This document shows, piece after piece, positions 25,816 through 33,725 of a stretch of DNA of 64,000 nt (within the stretch, counting starts at the first letter, position 1; every line of letters begins with the position of its first letter). Origin of the DNA: CAWJKP01 sp963843465. GTDB lineage: Bacteria > Planctomycetota > Planctomycetia > Pirellulales > Thermoguttaceae. The DNA lies in NCBI GenBank assembly GCA_963843465.1, contig CAWJKP010000004.1:62001-126000 (forward strand), written 5' to 3'. Position numbers and translations under genes: made by a program. The notes below the pieces were generated by a model. The model had not been told where the DNA came from. It was given only the letters and a program-made list of their open reading frames with translations, and made no database searches.

Positions 25816-26186
25816 CGAGTTTTCTCACCGGTAAGGGCGTCAAGGAGTTCAGACCTCACCCCTACTACTCCCCGGATGGAGATTTTCTGACCTTCTTCCT
25901 CAGTGATGGGGATTCCATCGCGAAGCGGGTGGATGAACTTCTCACGGTTTACCTCTCCCCCCAGACCAACGATCTTGTGGGAGCAAAGATTAAGGGCGTG
26001 ACGCACATTCTTGCGACCCTGGGGAGCTTCGGAGTAACCATCCGAGACCCGGATTTTACCCTGGGGATGCTGTTCTTGGCCGGCATGGCAGTCAGCCGGG
26101 AGCCCGGTCACAAGAGCGAGTACCTGCGAATCGGCGAGTCCGTGAAGTCGATTCCCCTCGACCCGGCGGAACTTCAACTGGTCTAG
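25800..26186 (+). CDS. Unknown 128-residue protein, partner of the possible toxin
   Basis: Begins MADELTSFLTGKGVKEFRPH with a GAGGAGA sequence just upstream. The YYSPDGDFLTFFLSDGDSIA segment has a DUF2283-like look (short beta strands after a Y-x-P-D-x-D-x-L pattern), and DFTLGMLFLAGMAVSREPGH follows. The last codons and the stop lie at the junction with the duplicated antitoxin fragment, so the natural C-terminus may have been altered by the recombination. Its function is unknown; a partner role is inferred from the overlap with the upstream gene. Confidence 0.55.
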   Translation: MADELTSFLTGKGVKEFRPHPYYSPDGDFLTFFLSDGDSIAKRVDELLTVYLSPQTNDLVGAKIKGVTHILATLGSFGVTIRDPDFTLGMLFLAGMAVSREPGHKSEYLRIGESVKSIPLDPAELQLV

Positions 26187-26408
26187 CTGGCCCGGAAGGT
26201 CATCCGCGACCGCGTGGCGGTGGGATTGAGTCAACGCGATCTGGCGTTGCGGGCCGGCGTGCGCGTGGAAACACTCTGCCGGATCGAAACCGGCAAGCAT
26301 ACCCCTAGCGTACCGACCATCGAAAAACTCGACCGAGCGCTGAGGCAAGCGGCAAAGCAACAGCAAGCCGGCAAGCGGCCCAAGCGCGCGACAGGGAAAG
26401 GCAGGTAG
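26187..26408 (+). pseudogene. Duplicated 3' half of the XRE antitoxin gene
   Basis: Reads LARKVIRDRVAVGLSQRDLA then LRAGVRVETLCRIETGKHTP and ends QQQAGKRPKRATGKGR-stop, nearly identical to the second half of the XRE gene 1.1 kb upstream, with a handful of substitutions (I to V, D to E, K to R, E to K). The first 52 or so codons are missing. A GTG within the fragment could start a 64-residue HTH-only protein, so residual DNA-binding activity is possible. Confidence 0.7.
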
Positions 26409-26859
26409 GATCATGGCAAGTTGCCCCCGTGAAGCAAACGGCGGGCGGCAGAGACCATAAGCGACTTAGCCACGGATGTAGCACGGATCAACACGGATTC
26501 CAGTGCCTACAAGAGGCCGCAGCAGTCTGCCGGGTTATGGCGCCCTGCCGCAAGTCGTTGGTAGCAAAGGATTAGGAGTTGCCGTTGCAATCATACTGGC
26601 TTTGCCACTATAATCCCGCCCCGCGTTGGGGTCTGGCGCAGGGTGTCGCGGGTGGCTTGCCCCCGTGTTTCCTGCGGCACTGGCTGGCAAGCAGCCGGTG
26701 GCACCTGCGTTAACCTTCACGCCGGGCCGCTTCGGCTGCTTTCCAACTGACCGCTGATTTCTCAAAGGTGGCTTGTACCTGCGGAACACACATCCGGGCC
26801 GACACGGCCCGGCTCGGAATTCTGACCACTGACCACTGACCACTGACCACCAGCTTTTC
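26409..26859. other. Gene-free intergenic stretch with short repeats
   Basis: No gene is supported. The stretch contains a GGCTTGCC / GGCAAGC inverted pair near 26650-26700 and a run of four TGACCAC(T) heptamers near 26815-26850, similar to runs at 540 and 32690. Confidence 0.5.
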
Positions 26860-28758
26860 GTGCAAAGTTCGGTCTTCCGCCTGCTGCTGCTGATCGTCCT
26901 TGCCTTGGGCGTGCTGCTCCTGCTGCGTCCCGGCACGATTGGCCAGTTGAAGATCCTGGCCGAATACTTCAGCAGCCGCCCTCCCGCCAATGGTCCGGCG
27001 ACAGCGGCCGAGCCGCAGCCCGCCTCCCCCTTGCCGATCCTGGCAACGGCGCCTGCGGCCCCGCTGGCCCGGTCGCTGCAAGCGAACTCCGGCGATGCGG
27101 GCGAGACCAGTGTATCGGACGACGCCCGCGCGGGTAGGCCGGAGAATCGGCTGCTCCCGCTAGAGATTACCGTGCCCACGCCGCCGGTCGAGCAGGACCT
27201 GTCGGCGGCTGGGAATGTGACGGTCGAAGCGCCGCCGTTGCGCGCCACGGCTGGCTTGCCCGGCAGTATGGGACTGTCTCCGCCCCCCGTGCCGCCGCCG
27301 AACGATCCCCGGCGAGATATGCCGCCGGCGGCGGAACAGAACAGCGGTTTCGCTCCCGTGCCGCAAGACGCCCGTCTGCCAAGGGCGCCGCAAGGCGCCG
27401 GCTTCGCTCCGGGGGCGCCAAACGCCGGGCTCCCGCCGCCAAACCAACCGGACCGGCCACAGCCGACCGACTCGATCGAGAGGAGTCACTCGGCGGAGTC
27501 CGCACCTTATGTTCCGCCGCTGCTGGCGCCGATCCGCGTTGCGGGCCTCGACGCGAGGGGGCCGTCGTCGTCGCCGGGCCCGCCGCCGGACGGGCAGTCG
27601 CCGGGCGGCACGGGCTCCGCCGGTGCTTGCAACGGATTGACCGCGGCCGGGCCACAAGTCCCGCCGGGCGGCACGGGCTCTGCCGGTGCTTTCAACGGAT
27701 CGGCAACGGGTCCGCCCCCGACAACGACTTCGTCCGGGCCAGCCTCCGAAAAGCAGCTTTGCGAGGGCGCCGAGAAAGTCGCCCAGGTGGGAAGCCAGGT
27801 GATCCTGGCCAGCGATCTCAAGGTGGCCGTCAACATCTGGATGGAAAACCAGAAAAAGAGCAAGAAGCCGCTGCCGCCCGACTATGTCCAACAGCATCAC
27901 ACCGAGATCGAGATCTCGTTGTTGAAGGAGATGACCGAAGAGGTCATGCTCTACCAGGACATCCTCCGTCAGGTTCCCGAGGAAGCGCTCAAGAACGTCC
28001 GTGATAAGGTCAGCGAGGCCTTCGAGAACGAGGAACTTCCCAAGCGGATCAAGAACGCGGGGGTCGCGTCGCGAGGGGAAATGGAGGAGAAGCTGGAGAA
28101 GTTGGGCACGTCGCTGGAGCGGGAGAAACGCACCTTCACCCAGACGGTGCTGGCCCAACAGTGGCTCCAACAGCAGGTCAAGAGTGACGACGACACCTTC
28201 ACGCCCAAAGAGGTCTGCGACTATTATCGGCAGCACACCGCCGAGTTCGAGCATCCGGCGCGGGTCAAATGGGAGGAGTTGATGGTCCGCAAGTCGCGGC
28301 ATCCCAGCCGCGACGAGGCTATCGATCTGCTGGGACGCCTGGGGAACCAGGTCCTCGACGGGGCCAAGCTGGCCGCAGTCGCCCGCGCCGGCTCCGAAGG
28401 CTCGACGGCCCGCGAGGGCGGGTTGCACGACTGGACCAACAAGGGAAACCTGGTCTCAGAATCCCTCGACAACGCCATCTTCTCCCTGCCCGTGGGCCAG
28501 CTCAGCCGGATCATCGAGACCGACCTGGGGTACCACGTCGTCCGCGTGGTCCAGCGCCAGGACCAGTCGCTCACGCCGTTCCTCGAGGCGCAGGTGGATA
28601 TCCGCAACAAGCTCGTCCGGCAACGCAAGAAAAAGCAGATGGACGACTACCTGGCCAAGCTCCACGAGCGAACGTTCATCTGGACCAAGTTCGATGCGCT
28701 CATGGCCCAGCAGCAGAAGGCCTCGTCCTCGTCGCCGTTCGCACAATTCGAGCGATAG
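26860..28758 (+). CDS. Membrane-anchored parvulin-type peptidyl-prolyl isomerase
   Basis: SurA/PrsA-like folding factor, probably periplasmic and anchored by one N-terminal helix (FRLLLLIVLALGVLLLLR). Residues 40-300 are a Pro/Gly/Ala-rich, repeat-bearing linker, including two near-copies of the PGGTGSAGA block. The chaperone-like helical region runs from about 310 to 460 (VAQVGSQVILASDLKVAVNI onward). The parvulin domain follows from about 470: HPARVKWEELMVRKSRHPSR, then AREGGLHDWTNKGNLVSESL, DNAIFSLPVGQLSRIIETDL and GYHVVRVVQRQ. The start is a GTG giving MQSSVFRLL. The next gene abuts with no gap, so the two are cotranscribed. Confidence 0.88.
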   Translation: MQSSVFRLLLLIVLALGVLLLLRPGTIGQLKILAEYFSSRPPANGPATAAEPQPASPLPILATAPAAPLARSLQANSGDAGETSVSDDARAGRPENRLLPLEITVPTPPVEQDLSAAGNVTVEAPPLRATAGLPGSMGLSPPPVPPPNDPRRDMPPAAEQNSGFAPVPQDARLPRAPQGAGFAPGAPNAGLPPPNQPDRPQPTDSIERSHSAESAPYVPPLLAPIRVAGLDARGPSSSPGPPPDGQSPGGTGSAGACNGLTAAGPQVPPGGTGSAGAFNGSATGPPPTTTSSGPASEKQLCEGAEKVAQVGSQVILASDLKVAVNIWMENQKKSKKPLPPDYVQQHHTEIEISLLKEMTEEVMLYQDILRQVPEEALKNVRDKVSEAFENEELPKRIKNAGVASRGEMEEKLEKLGTSLEREKRTFTQTVLAQQWLQQQVKSDDDTFTPKEVCDYYRQHTAEFEHPARVKWEELMVRKSRHPSRDEAIDLLGRLGNQVLDGAKLAAVARAGSEGSTAREGGLHDWTNKGNLVSESLDNAIFSLPVGQLSRIIETDLGYHVVRVVQRQDQSLTPFLEAQVDIRNKLVRQRKKKQMDDYLAKLHERTFIWTKFDALMAQQQKASSSSPFAQFER

Positions 28759-29169
28759 ATGTCAGGCGAGCCGGAGACGTTGATCGCCGTGGCCGTGGTC
28801 CGAGAGGCGGGGCGGGTGCTGATCGGCAAACGGCCGCCGGACGTGCCGCTGGCGGGCTTCTGGGAGTTTCCGGGGGGTAAGGTCCACGAGGGCGAGCAGC
28901 CCGAGGCGGCGGCAGTCCGGGAGTGCCGCGAGGAGACCGGACTGGAGATCCGCACCGAAGGCCCGTGCGAAGAGGTGGTCTATCCCTACCAACACGGGCG
29001 GCTGCGGATCCACTTCTTCCTCGCCCGACCGGCCGGCGGCTCGGCGATTCCTCGGGTGCCGTTCTGCTGGGCGCCCTTGTCGGAGCTGGCCGGTTATCGT
29101 TTTCCGCCGGCCAATCAAGCGGTGCTCCGGCGTTTGACGGGCGGCGATTGGAAGGAGCCGGCCGGTTAG
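28759..29169 (+). CDS. Nudix hydrolase, MutT-like
   Basis: Cytosolic Nudix pyrophosphohydrolase. The full Nudix box GGKVHEGEQPEAAAVRECRE then ETGL (pattern G-x5-E-x7-R-E-U-x-E-E-x-G-U) starts near residue 39, preceded by LAGFWEFPGG. The substrate-side segment FCWAPLSELAGYRFPPANQA resembles the MutT end (W...L..Y.FP.AN), which points to 8-oxo-dGTP sanitation; the 136-residue length fits MutT. It starts directly at the stop codon of the isomerase gene, implying coupled translation, though no functional link is obvious. Confidence 0.9.
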   Translation: MSGEPETLIAVAVVREAGRVLIGKRPPDVPLAGFWEFPGGKVHEGEQPEAAAVRECREETGLEIRTEGPCEEVVYPYQHGRLRIHFFLARPAGGSAIPRVPFCWAPLSELAGYRFPPANQAVLRRLTGGDWKEPAG

Positions 29170-29396
29170 GACACGGGGACGCGGAGGGAAGGAGAGGGGG
29201 AGAAGAGGAGAAGAGGAGACGGGGAGAAGCTCCATCGGCCGGCGTGGCCGCCGGGGCTAGCACGCTGCGTGTTCCCTCTTCTCCTTCTCTCCTCTTCTCC
29301 TTCTCTCCTCTTCCCCTCCTCTCCTCTTCCCCTCCTCTCCTCTTCCCCTCTTCCCCTCTTCTCCCTCTTCTCCCTGTTCCCCTCGTCTCGCTACGC
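29165..29396. repeat. Polypurine/polypyrimidine inverted repeat with GTGGCCGCCGGGGC core
   Basis: A purine-rich arm (GGAGAGGGGGAGAAGAGGAG) and a long mirror run of CTCTTCTCC / CCTCTCCTCTTCCCC units flank the core GGCGTGGCCGCCGGGGCTAG. The core matches the repeat inside the phospholipase D-like gene, so these are two members of one family whose arms have diverged. Confidence 0.75.
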
Positions 29397-29669
29397 CGGG
29401 CGGAATGTGGCCCTACGAAATTGGTATTTGCAAATTTCGCCTTACCGATTAGAGTTTGCAAATATTACAACCGCACTGACCGCGGTGTTCCCCGATTGGT
29501 TGGAACGCCCTGGTTCCAACCCTACGCCAAACACGAGGTTTGGGCGTGAAAGCGACGTCCTGACGTGCATCTACGGCTTTCGGCTTATTTTTTGCACGCC
29601 AGGGCATCGCACCGCGTCCGGCCCCAGGGACGAGGCCGATCACTCCTTTTTCCGGAGGCTCTGAGGAGC
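29397..29669. other. Intergenic region upstream of the metallopeptidase
   Basis: No gene is supported. An AT-richer segment around 29420-29470 contains TTTGCAAATTTCGC and TTTGCAAATATTAC, a repeated TTTGCAAAT palindrome about 35 bases apart that could be an operator. Confidence 0.35.
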
Positions 29670-30740
29670 ATGGAAGCTCGCTTCTTTCGCGCCGCCTTGC
29701 TGGCGGGCGTCGTCATGGTTTCGGCGGGGGCCAGCTACCGCACGCCGAACTTCATCATCCAGACCGCCAGCCCGCAGTTCGCCGAACAACTGGGCAAAGC
29801 CGCGGAACAGTACCGCCACGACCTGGCGATCCTCTGGACCGGCAATCCCATGCCCGACTGGGGCCAGCCTTGCGTCTGCACCATCCAGGCCGGGGCGAAC
29901 CTCGGCGCCGGCGGCGCCACCACCTTCATGTTCGACCGAGGCGAGGTCTTCGGCTGGCGGATGACCATCCAGGGCTCCGAGCAGCGGCTGCTGGATTCGG
30001 TGCTGCCCCACGAAATCACGCACACGATCTTCGCCAGCCACTTCCGCAGGCCCTTGCCTCGCTGGGCCGACGAGGGCGGGGCCACCACGATGGAACACGT
30101 CAGCGAGAAGAACAAGCATCACCAGATGCTGCTGGAGTTCCTCCGCACCAACCGCGGCATCGCCTTCAACCAGATGTTCGCCATGACCGAGTACCCGCGG
30201 GACGTGATGCCCTTGTACGCCCAGGGCTATTCGCTCGCGGAGTTCTTGATCGAGCAGTTCGGTCGGAGGGAGTTCATCGCCTACCTGGCCGACGGCATGA
30301 AGACCAACGACTGGTCGGCGACCACGGCCCAGCACTACGGCATCGCCGACCTGGGGACGCTGCAAAACACCTGGCTGGCCTGGGTGGCCCAGGGGAGCCC
30401 GCCGTTGAAGTCGCGCGTTCCCTCGCAGCCGGAGAAGGGGCCGTCGGCCACCGCGGTGGCGACCGCCGGCAAACTGCCCCGTCCCGAGCCGAACCTGATC
30501 TATCATCTGCCGCCCAGATCCCAGTCGGCCGCCAGTCCGCTAGGCTCGCCGGCCACCGCTGCCAAGACGTCGCCGGCGTCTGCGACCGACGGCTGGCATG
30601 AGCCGGGGCAGCCGGCCGTCGCGGCGACGGTAACTCCCGCCTCGCAGGCGACCCCGCCCGCCCCGATCCGCACCGAGACGGCCCATCCCCAAGACGCCCA
30701 GGGCCCCGGTCAGACGATTATCCAATGGGGGCAGCAGTAG
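29670..30740 (+). CDS. Secreted HExxH metallopeptidase (peptidase MA-like)
   Basis: Exported zinc peptidase of the gluzincin type. A signal peptide (FFRAALLAGVVMVSAGA) precedes YRTPNFIIQTASPQFAEQLG. The zinc site is LLDSVLPHEITHTIFASHFR (HEITH near residue 113), and a downstream Glu ligand is likely in PRWADEGGATTMEH. The catalytic domain ends near residue 250 (GTLQNTWLAWV); the last 100 residues are Pro/Ala/Ser-rich and probably disordered. A GAGGAG sequence directly before the ATG and the signal peptide fix the start; a longer frame upstream lacks these. The substrate is unknown; many planctomycete paralogues exist. Confidence 0.85.
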   Translation: MEARFFRAALLAGVVMVSAGASYRTPNFIIQTASPQFAEQLGKAAEQYRHDLAILWTGNPMPDWGQPCVCTIQAGANLGAGGATTFMFDRGEVFGWRMTIQGSEQRLLDSVLPHEITHTIFASHFRRPLPRWADEGGATTMEHVSEKNKHHQMLLEFLRTNRGIAFNQMFAMTEYPRDVMPLYAQGYSLAEFLIEQFGRREFIAYLADGMKTNDWSATTAQHYGIADLGTLQNTWLAWVAQGSPPLKSRVPSQPEKGPSATAVATAGKLPRPEPNLIYHLPPRSQSAASPLGSPATAAKTSPASATDGWHEPGQPAVAATVTPASQATPPAPIRTETAHPQDAQGPGQTIIQWGQQ

Positions 30741-30800
30741 GATTTTGGATTTGAGATTTGAGATTTGAGATAGGCCGCCCCACGCGATGGAAGACGCCCT

Positions 30801-30838
30801 AGTCCGGACTATTCACGGCAGTCCGGACTATTCACGGC
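30801..30838. repeat. Tandem 19-base direct repeat
   Basis: AGTCCGGACTATTCACGGC occurs twice head to tail. The TATTCACGG part also occurs next to the IS110 remnant at 4.95 kb, so this may be an end or target-site footprint of that element (inference). Confidence 0.6.
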
Positions 30839-30877
30839 CAGGATGATCGCGGCGCAGAGTGCGCGATCGTAACCCGA

Positions 30878-30972
30878 TCGTAACCCGAAGCGTAAGCGAG
30901 GCGGATTCCCTTCGCCGCCCTCGCTTACGCTTCGGGTTACTTCGCCGGCCTCGCTTACGCTTCGCGCTTACC
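30878..30972. repeat. AGCGTAAGCGAGG repeat, three arms
   Basis: GTAACCCGAAGCGTAAGCGAGG, shown here without its first two bases as an arm, is followed by two copies of CCTCGCTTACGCTTCG, so one left arm faces two right arms. It lies between convergent genes. Confidence 0.8.
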
Positions 30973-30994
30973 ATGGGGCCGCGAAAACTCCGCG

Positions 30995-31564
30995 CTAGCC
31001 TAGGAACAACGCGAGGAGCACTAGCACTACCGTCGCCGCCCCAACTGCGATTCCGGCGAGTCGCCAGAAGGCCCTCTGGCTCAACAGCGCCCGCTCCAGG
31101 TCGTGGAGATCCTGGGTCTTGAGAACGACGCCAATCCGCCGGCCATACTGGAGCAGGAACCAGGAGGCGAAGGCCGCAAGGATGGCCACGAACAGGGCTC
31201 CGACCAAAATGCTTAACAGGACATGTTGACCAAAAGCTCCGCTGATGCCGAGAATCGCCCACCACGCCCCGATCCCACTCAGGATAAGCCCGAAGATCCC
31301 TACGAACAAAACCCACGGCCCCGTTCCCGCCAGGGCCCGGTAAATCTCCGGGCTGTCGACCGGGCTTCCTTGGTGCGTGTCGGCAACCGACGGCGTGGTT
31401 GCGGCTTGCGGTGAAGCATAAGGGTTCGCCGCGGCCGGCGAGGGGCCGGCCGGCTCATTGCGGGTCGGCCGGTGACAATGGGGACAGACGACCATCTTGC
31501 CCTGGTGCTCGTTCTGAGGCGGGAAGCGGACCCCGCAACTGGCACACTGGATCTCCTCGGCCAT
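30995..31564 (-). CDS. DUF5362-like membrane protein with zinc ribbon
   Basis: A 189-residue protein. The N-terminal zinc ribbon has two pairs, IQCASCGVRF and VVCPHCHRPT, followed by a Pro/Ala-rich linker. Three membrane helices follow (PWVLFVGIFGLILSGIGAWW, LLSILVGALFVAILAAFASW and LAGIAVGAATVVLVLLALFL), with a soluble loop LKTQDLHDLERALLSQRAFW between helices two and three that is characteristic of DUF5362-type proteins. Function is unknown. A GAGGAGG sequence lies about seven bases upstream of the ATG. The protein is probably in the cytoplasmic membrane with the ribbon in the cytosol. Confidence 0.8.
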   Translation of the reverse strand: MAEEIQCASCGVRFPPQNEHQGKMVVCPHCHRPTRNEPAGPSPAAANPYASPQAATTPSVADTHQGSPVDSPEIYRALAGTGPWVLFVGIFGLILSGIGAWWAILGISGAFGQHVLLSILVGALFVAILAAFASWFLLQYGRRIGVVLKTQDLHDLERALLSQRAFWRLAGIAVGAATVVLVLLALFLG

Positions 31565-31597
31565 CAGGACTCCTCCTCAGAGGCTGTCAATCTTTGT

Positions 31598-31692
31598 AGG
31601 GTGGGACAAGCTCGCCTTGGGCGAGCGCCGGCCCACCAGGCGCTTCCAAAGGTGGGCCGGCGCTCGCTGCGCGAGCTTGTCCCACCCTACGA
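31598..31692. repeat. GTAGGGTGGGACAAG inverted pair
   Basis: Full pair (GTAGGGTGGGACAAGCTCGC ... GCGCGAGCTTGTCCCACCCT plus AC) between two minus-strand genes. Confidence 0.9.
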
Positions 31693-31700
31693 CTCGGCCA

Positions 31701-32549
31701 TCAGGGCTGCTCCTCGGGAGTCGCCTGCTTCAATAGCTCGTTGTCGTAGGCATCTTCCAGGGTGCGGACCGTCTTGGCCATCTCGGGGTTCTCTTCCACC
31801 GCGGCCGTCACCTGGAGCTCCCATTGCGTGCTGGCGGCGCGGAGCTGGTCCAGATCCAGCGGCAATTGCAGGATCTTGGCCAGGCGGCGGGTCACGGCCT
31901 CGATGCTCAAGGGGTTGGTCCCTTGCAGGTAGCTGGGAATCTCGGCCACCAGCGAGATCATCTCCAGGCCGGCCGGCTCCGCCCGGGTCATCAGGTAAGT
32001 GCTGAACGAGCCGGGCCCCTGGTAGGTGCTGGGCTTCAGGCCATAGCGATCAAGATCCGGCAGCCGGGCGGGGTCCGAGCAGGAGACAAACAACCGCGGC
32101 TCGCGGGTATGCGGCACCGACCCGCCGAAAGAGCCCACGAAGAGGATCCGGCCGACGCCCACCTCCGCCGCCAGCCGGAGGATGCAGTCGCCAAAGGTCC
32201 GCCAGGCGACGTTGGGCTCCTTGCCCACGAAGAAGACCAGGTTGGCCCTCTCGTGGACGAAGAAGCGGTTGCTGGGCATCTCGAAGCTCTTGATCCGCCC
32301 GGCCTCGATCTCCGCATAAGGCCGGAACAGCGCGGCGACCTCCATCGAGCCGGGAAGGTTGTAGATGTAAAACGGCTCCGGGTCGATCTGGGCGATCGGC
32401 TCGGCGCCCAGCAGGTCGATCAGCCGTTGGACCGTGCCGGTGGACACGTCGCCACCGTCCATCCAGCCGGTCAGCGCCAGCACCAGCGTGGCGCGGTCGA
32501 GTTGCGGGCGGCGTTGGATGGTCAGCGGTTCCGGTGGGTGAGACGCCAT
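31701..32549 (-). CDS. PAC2-family protein
   Basis: Member of the PAC2 (proteasome assembly chaperone 2-like) superfamily, found in archaea and in several bacterial phyla, with a phosphorylase-like alpha/beta fold. Diagnostic pieces are LVLALTGWMDGGDVSTGTVQ near residue 23, FYIYNLPGSMEVAALFRPYA, the GRILFVGSFGGSVPHTREPR block, and GPGSFSTYLMTRAEPAGLEM followed by SLVAEIPSYLQGTNPLSIEA. The 282 residues match the family. The bacterial role is not established; in this window there are no proteasome or Pup genes. No signal peptide is seen, so it is cytosolic. Confidence 0.88.
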   Translation of the reverse strand: MASHPPEPLTIQRRPQLDRATLVLALTGWMDGGDVSTGTVQRLIDLLGAEPIAQIDPEPFYIYNLPGSMEVAALFRPYAEIEAGRIKSFEMPSNRFFVHERANLVFFVGKEPNVAWRTFGDCILRLAAEVGVGRILFVGSFGGSVPHTREPRLFVSCSDPARLPDLDRYGLKPSTYQGPGSFSTYLMTRAEPAGLEMISLVAEIPSYLQGTNPLSIEAVTRRLAKILQLPLDLDQLRAASTQWELQVTAAVEENPEMAKTVRTLEDAYDNELLKQATPEEQP

Positions 32550-32632
32550 GAGGGCATTCTAACCGGCAAGTCCACGGCGGCAAAAGGGGAGAGCTTCCGG
32601 CATCGCCCTCTTCCTCGATTTCATCAATGATG

Positions 32633-32826
32633 CGTAGGGTGGGACAAGCTCGCACCAGCGAGCGCCGGCCCACCCTGGGAGAGTGGCTAGTGGTCAGTGG
32701 CTAGTGGCCAGTGCTCGGAACTGGCATGCCCGACATCCCTAGCCCTTGACCACTGGCCGCTGGCCACCGGCCACTGACGACTACTGGTGGGCCGGCGGCC
32801 GCCACGGCGGCCTTGTCCCACCCTAC
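32633..32826. repeat. Split GTAGGGTGGGACAAG pair with nested TGGCTAGTGG repeats
   Basis: The two arms (GTAGGGTGGGACAAGCTCGC and CCTTGTCCCACCCTAC) are separated by about 110 bases made of GTGGCTAGTGGTCAGTGG-type direct repeats and their inverse. It appears as if the second repeat type sits inside the first. Confidence 0.85.
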
Positions 32827-32834
32827 GTCAGCAG

Positions 32835-33626
32835 CTACCGCAGCGCCGGCCGGATAAGATCGTAGCCGATCAGGAACAGCGCCGCGTCCACCAGCGCGTG
32901 GCTTAGCCAGGGACCGTAGAGCGAGCCGCTCTTCTGATAAAGCCAGGCCCAAAAGACCCCGCCGATGGCTACGGCCGACGAGAGGATCGCCGTCAGCCAC
33001 GAGAGCCTGCCGAAGTAGAACCCCAGCACCAGCACGTGATGGGCCGTGAAGGTCAGGCTGGAGACAGCAAGGGCGGCTCCCACGGGAAGCCACCGCCGCA
33101 ACTGGCCGAAGACGAACCACCGCCAGTAGTACTCCTCGAGCAAGGAGTGCAGCAGGGCATAGAAGACGCCCATCGCGGCGAACCACGGCCACGAGCGAAC
33201 GCCGAACCCCGCCAGCTTGCCGGCCATCCTTCTGCCGGCCTCGTCCAGGTAGCCGGACGGCTTGAGCCAACCGCCGTAGACGGCCAGGGCCACCGCGAAC
33301 ACCAGCAGGCCGAACCCTGTGCCCAGGGCCAGTCCCCTAGTAGTCGGCACACGCCGTGTGCCGTCCAGAGCGGCACACGGCGTGTGCCGACTACCTTGAA
33401 ACGCGGCCGCTCGCGGCACCCTGCGCCGTCGCTGGATCGCCAGCACCCAAATCAGGGGAAAGGCGAACTGGATCGTCTTGCCCAGGCCCGCCGCCGCTTG
33501 TTGCCAGCCGGCCGATGCTCCATTCATCGCCAGGAAATAGAACCAGGTGACCAGCGTGGGGAAGACCAGTGCCGCGGCGACCGCCGCCTTGTCGGCCGAG
33601 GACAAGTTGGATGAGGAGGTGGACAT
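32835..33626 (-). CDS. CPBP-family intramembrane glutamic protease with palindrome-encoded insert
   Basis: CAAX protease/bacteriocin-processing family, integral membrane. The catalytic signatures are LHSLLEEYYWRWFVFGQLRR (EExxxR), SLTFTAHHVLVLG (second motif His pair) and GPWLSHALVDAAL (third motif His with Asp). Five to six helices are visible over 263 residues. The start MSTSSSNLSSADK was chosen because the long upstream frame is antisense to the MscS gene. Between AIQRRRRVPRAAAFQ and GLALGTGFGLLV about 18 residues (SRHTPCAALDGTRRVPTT) are encoded by a GGCACACGCCGTGTGCC palindrome, in a loop between helices. Substrate is unknown. Confidence 0.87.
   Translation of the reverse strand: MSTSSSNLSSADKAAVAAALVFPTLVTWFYFLAMNGASAGWQQAAAGLGKTIQFAFPLIWVLAIQRRRRVPRAAAFQGSRHTPCAALDGTRRVPTTRGLALGTGFGLLVFAVALAVYGGWLKPSGYLDEAGRRMAGKLAGFGVRSWPWFAAMGVFYALLHSLLEEYYWRWFVFGQLRRWLPVGAALAVSSLTFTAHHVLVLGFYFGRLSWLTAILSSAVAIGGVFWAWLYQKSGSLYGPWLSHALVDAALFLIGYDLIRPALR
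33338..33397. repeat. GTAG-footed GGCACACGCC pair inside the CPBP gene
   Basis: GTAGTCGGCACACGCCGTGT and ACACGGCGTGTGCCGACTAC lie back to back with an eight-to-ten base spacer. The pair is in frame with the protease gene. Confidence 0.9.
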
Positions 33627-33725
33627 TGGAGAGTGGTCAGTGGCGAGTGGCGAGCCCGGTCCGAGAATATAACGCGCCGGCGGCCCGCTTGCACTTTCGT
33701 CGGCCGGATTTGATAATGGGCAGAT

